From Anarhynchus alexandrinus (Eukaryota > Chordata > Aves > Charadriiformes > Charadriidae), in assembly GCA_008711295.1 (NCBI GenBank), contig VUYV01000073.1, forward strand, positions 788,894-852,893: a DNA stretch of 64,000 bases, in the 5' to 3' direction. Below are positions 61,690-64,000 of the stretch, in pieces. The notes beneath the pieces are model-generated. The model was given only the letters and a program-made list of their open reading frames with translations. It had not been told where the DNA came from and searched no databases. The position numbers and the translations under genes are program-made. Positions within the stretch are counted from its first letter, which is position 1. Each line of letters begins with the position of its first letter.

Positions 61690-62080
61690 ATGGACGTTTT
61701 CACATTACGCTTCCTTTAAGCCAAACAGTAACATTCATTTTTAAATGTCGGCCAGTAAGATAAATGGCAATTATTGTGCCTTTCAGAAATGTGCGCTATG
61801 GGCAGAGGTTTCCACAGAGTGCTTTGTTGAGTTTTCTATTTGGGCAGCTTTGACTACCTGGAGACGTATCTCCTGTAGTGTGTTGTAAACAACAGAATAT
61901 GTGCACTTTGAATGCAGCGGCATAATGGGCACGTAGCGTGCTAACTAAAGCATTACAAATGCTGCATGGCTTATTTTTATCTCTCAGTCCTTCTCAATAT
62001 AGTATTTTTATCTCTCATGGCAATACAAAATTATTTTTGTGTCTCTAAGAAAAACAAGTCAACAAGGAGACTCAGTCCTG
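61690..62080. promoter_or_regulatory. Candidate conserved noncoding block
   Basis: Repeat-free sequence with GGCAATTATTGTGCC (about 61767), ACAGAGTGCTTTGTTGAG and a duplicated TTATTTTTATCTCTC / TATTTTTATCTCTC motif (61971-61985 and 62003-62016). The texture is that of vertebrate CNEs; conservation cannot be tested here. Confidence 0.22.
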
Positions 62081-62689
62081 CTAGTGTTTAAACACATCAC
62101 AAGTCCCCTTACACGCTGTGGGACTTTTCATGTGCTTAACACTATACATGTCTGCAGAACCAGAACCTAAATGACACTTGTGAGCAAGGCTTTATATTAA
62201 AATTACTTGGAAAGGGAAAGTGAAATTTATGAGTCAGATTCTCCAGTGGGGTGCTACTCTGCAGCTACATGTAGCTATGAGAAGTAGGGGTAAAACGCTA
62301 CTAAGCTAAAATGTTTTTTGCTTTACACAAGCAGACAACTGTGCAAAATGCAAGCCAGGGGAGAACTATGCTTTTGAAAAGTGACAATATATTTGTCGTT
62401 ACATACAAAGAGTTGATTTTGTCTTGGCACACAGTATTTGCATAGTTTTCTGTAGTGTAGTAGACTTGGAAAACGCAGGTAGCCTGACCAGCTGCTGCAA
62501 TTTCAGGAAAAAAACATCAGTGAAATAACTTCACAGAAATTGCTCCTCTCTAAAATACGTGGAAAACACTATATATCATCTGTCTGTAGTGCAAGGGGGA
62601 AACAGAGGATGAAAATGTACAATAAAAACTGACATAAACACATAAAAAAATAACAAACATGCACACGTTAATTACTGAACGTGCTTTTG
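62081..62689. other. Unique intergenic or intronic DNA, no gene seen
   Basis: Nothing recognised. A phrase near 62232-62275 (GAGTCAGATTCTCCAG) is reminiscent of common old reptile repeats but cannot be assigned. Confidence 0.5.
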
Positions 62690-62944
62690 TTAGCAGTAGG
62701 TCACCATCATTCTTTATTGACATTACTGCAACTGCAATTTCTTTTTCAAGACCACTGACCCAGGAAAATGTAACCCTCTAGTTATCCAACGCCCTTTAAT
62801 TAGAGATGTCTCCAGAGATAATCTCACTCATGGCCCCTATTGTGAATCATTTATTTTCGAACTTTCCTTTTTATCAGCCGTCTTCCATCTTTATGTTTTT
62901 CTGCCCTAGCCTGGCTGAATAACTCAGTCTTGTAGAACGCAGTT
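62690..62944. promoter_or_regulatory. Candidate conserved block just upstream of the CpG island
   Basis: Contains CTTTATTGACATTACTGC (62712-62729), CCCTTTAATTAGAG (62791-62804) and GTGAATCATTTATTTTCG (62843-62860), with no repeat sequence. Its closeness to the island makes a proximal enhancer role plausible. Confidence 0.28.
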
Positions 62945-63239
62945 TATTCATTTACCGGTTCTCCCAATTGCATTTCACGTCTCGTGGCATTTGGGGTCTC
63001 CCTCAGAAGCGCTGGCTGCCGGCACCGGCATAATTTGCGGGAATCACGGCTTTCCAGTGGGTAGAAGGAAGCATGGCGCCAAGCCTCGGGGTGGGAAAGG
63101 TCTCGAAAACGGGCACCTCGCACCCACTGAGACGAGGCAAAGACCAAACAACCCCCTCGCGCTGGGACGCCGTGATGGGGCTTTGTTTTTGTTTTTAGTC
63201 TCGGGAGCACTTATCTATTCTTGCGATGTTCGGCAGGGC

Positions 63240-63247
63240 TGACTCAT
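63240..63247. promoter_or_regulatory. AP-1 / TRE site TGACTCAT
   Basis: A perfect AP-1 heptamer (TGACTCA plus T) lies at the edge of the dense CpG island, about 50 bp upstream of the GC box. It is a plausible binding site for Fos/Jun or related bZIP factors by motif alone. Confidence 0.5.
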
Positions 63248-63296
63248 GACTGTTGGGCGCTTGCGGTCGGCAATATAAGTAGGATGAGGTTTCTCC

Positions 63297-63345
63297 GGGG
63301 GCGGAGCGCATAAAATACCTCCAGGATCAACACCGAGGCTCCGCC
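63297..63345 (+). promoter_or_regulatory. Candidate core promoter: GC box plus TATA-like box
   Basis: GGGGCGGAG (63297-63305) is followed directly by CATAAAATAC (63309-63318). That would place a start site near 63340-63345 on the plus strand. A second weaker TATA-like ATATAAGT lies at 63273-63280. The arrangement is suggestive only, since most CpG-island promoters lack TATA boxes and start at several positions. Confidence 0.35.
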
Positions 63346-63589
63346 GGCAGCGAGGGGTGACCGGGTGGGTATTTTTTTTTGCCCTGCCCACCACAACTCT
63401 GCCCACAGCCGCTCGCCCACCGCACGCCCAGGCCTCGCAGCAGTGGCGGGCCGCGGCCTCCCCCCCCTACGCGTGCCGCCGGGGGCTCGGCGGACAACCA
63501 CACCTCGCCCATCGCCGGCGCGGCGGGGAGACGGGGGCCGCGCCGGTGGGCCTGCACGGCCCGCCAAAAGGCCGCCGCCGCCACCCCTT

Positions 63590-63603
63590 GCCGCCATGGC
63601 GGC
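63590..63603. promoter_or_regulatory. Palindromic GCCGCCATGGCGGC (YY1-like or Kozak start)
   Basis: This 14-bp perfect palindrome contains the YY1 core GCCGCCAT on both strands and an optimal Kozak context around ATG on both strands. It lies 22 bp upstream of the ZNF143-type site, a common pairing in housekeeping promoters. Confidence 0.5.
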
Positions 63604-63856
63604 CCCAACGGGCCCTCGCGGCGGACTACGGCTCCCAGAACCCCCCGCGGCCGCCGGCGCGAGCCCCCGCGCGGGGTCCGGCGCCCGCACACACACACAC
63701 ATACACACAGAGAGAGGGGCACGCACACGCACAAGGAGGGAGGGCGCGGGCCCGCTCTGCGCAGCCGCCGGCCGGAGGGGCGGGGCGGGGGCGGGTGGAA
63801 TGTCAGCGGCGCCGCCGCTATTCGCGGAGCGGCCGTACGCCGCTTTCTGCGCGTAG
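63596..63856 (+). CDS. Short ORF in CpG island (86 codons), possible uORF or N-terminus; weak
   Basis: Starting at the Kozak-perfect ATG (63596), the frame encodes 86 residues beginning MAAPTGPRGGLRLPEPPAA. It reads through the CA repeat as alternating Thr-His and stops at TAG (63854-63856). Composition is Ala/Gly/Arg/Pro-rich as expected from GC-rich DNA, and no domain is present. It could be an upstream ORF in a 5' UTR, but chance is the likelier explanation. Confidence 0.12.
   Translation: MAAPTGPRGGLRLPEPPAAAGASPRAGSGARTHTHIHTERGARTRTRREGAGPLCAAAGRRGGAGAGGMSAAPPLFAERPYAAFCA
63625..63642 (+). promoter_or_regulatory. ZNF143/THAP11-type promoter element
   Basis: ACTACGGCTCCCAGAACC matches the ACTACAAYTCCCAGNRTGC class (SBS2-like) at most positions, keeping the ACTAC and CTCCCAG cores. 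These elements sit close to start sites of many vertebrate CpG-island and bidirectional promoters, so the start site is probably within about 150 bp. Confidence 0.6.
63688..63709. repeat. (CA)n microsatellite inside the CpG island
   Basis: Eleven CA-type dinucleotides, one of them altered to TA, are followed by a GAGAGAGAG tract. It could vary in length between individuals. Confidence 0.92.
63777..63795 (+). promoter_or_regulatory. Sp1 cluster / G-quadruplex motif
   Basis: Four G runs of 4, 4, 5 and 3 separated by single C bases (GGGGCGGGGCGGGGGCGGG) form overlapping Sp1/KLF sites and an ideal short-loop G-quadruplex motif. Similar runs occur at 63919-63932 and 63975-64000. Confidence 0.8.
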
Positions 63857-63936
63857 GGGCCGGGGCAGGCGCTGCGCCGTTGGCGTAGCGTTATTGTGAA
63901 TGGAAGCTGGGGCCGGCAGGGTGGGGCGGGGCAGGA

Positions 63937-63944
63937 TGATGTCA
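63937..63944 (+). promoter_or_regulatory. CRE-like site TGATGTCA
   Basis: TGATGTCA differs by one base from the palindromic CRE (TGACGTCA) and is a known ATF/CREB-family variant. It is followed at 63955-63963 by GTCAACAATG, which contains a SOX-type AACAAT core. Confidence 0.35.
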
Positions 63945-64000
63945 GCCTGCGAATGTCAACAATGTAGCGATTGAGGGGCGGGGGCGGCGCGGGGCCGGGG

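Larger units (their letters stand above)
62945..64000. promoter_or_regulatory. CpG island, promoter region of a gene extending beyond the window
   Basis: CpG density and G+C content climb from about 62.95 kb and become extreme after 63.28 kb, continuing to the window edge. The island holds GC boxes, TATA-like elements, a ZNF143-type site, a YY1/Kozak-like palindrome and several G-quadruplex runs. Such islands almost always mark promoters or first exons of broadly expressed or developmental genes in vertebrates. No clear splice donor is visible on either strand, so the first exon, if here, must end outside the window. Transcription could run in either or both directions. Confidence 0.9.

Noticed and set aside
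63244..63899. Large overlapping ORFs (135-180 codons) on both strands of the CpG island
   Set aside because: GC-rich DNA lacks stop codons in every frame; peptides are low-complexity Arg/Pro/Ala/Gly. Only the Kozak ATG at 63596 is mentioned, at low confidence.
1..64000. tRNA, rRNA, CRISPR arrays, phage, operon or retroviral LTR/gag-pol-env structure
   Set aside because: No cloverleaf with A/B boxes, no direct-repeat arrays with spacers, no paired LTRs or retroviral protein motifs were seen; the sequence is plainly vertebrate noncoding DNA.

Overview
The window looks like a gene-poor stretch of a bird chromosome, or possibly that of another archosaur. Three well-preserved CR1 retrotransposon 3' ends (about 22.93-23.13, 23.88-23.97 and 58.33-58.60 kb) carry the signature 'ggttggactagatgatctcc ... 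ccttccaaccc ... gattctgtgattct', which is typical of avian genomes. Recognisable repeats are sparse and mostly ancient. No intact protein gene can be recognised. The many open reading frames of 60-197 codons are scattered over both strands, match no family I know and look like chance ORFs in vertebrate intergenic or intronic DNA. I see no rRNA, tRNA, CRISPR or bacterial-type feature.

Layout. 1-19 kb is mostly unique sequence. It holds an 82-bp near-perfect palindrome (8200-8281), a degenerate protein-like remnant on the minus strand near 6 kb, and a possible minus-strand first coding exon of exactly 37 codons ending at a strong splice donor (10448-10558). 19-25 kb holds an exon-shaped open segment, an old L3/CR1-like LINE with a decayed reverse transcriptase (about 19.84-21.12 kb), and a cluster of CR1 fragments. 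25-38 kb is unique sequence with an orphan CpG cluster near 29.0 kb, a CR1 scrap near 32.9 kb and small tandem repeats. 38.5-39.6 kb is a long reverse-oriented old LINE. 41-56 kb has candidate conserved regulatory elements (42.83-43.12 and 55.56-55.85 kb), a MIR-like SINE (47.01-47.15 kb), another L3-like LINE (51.06-52.18 kb) and a 46-bp perfectly alternating purine-pyrimidine tract (54973-55018). 59.8-62.9 kb contains further candidate regulatory sequence.

The right end (about 62.95-64.00 kb) is a strong CpG island that runs off the window. It has GC boxes, TATA-like sequences, an AP-1 site, a ZNF143-type site, a palindromic YY1/Kozak-like GCCGCCATGGCGGC and G-quadruplex-forming runs. It is best read as the promoter and/or first exon region of a gene lying mainly outside the window. 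The simplest reading of the whole is a regulatory, gene-desert-like flank (or very large intron) next to a CpG-island gene. The gene cannot be named and its strand is not settled by the sequence.
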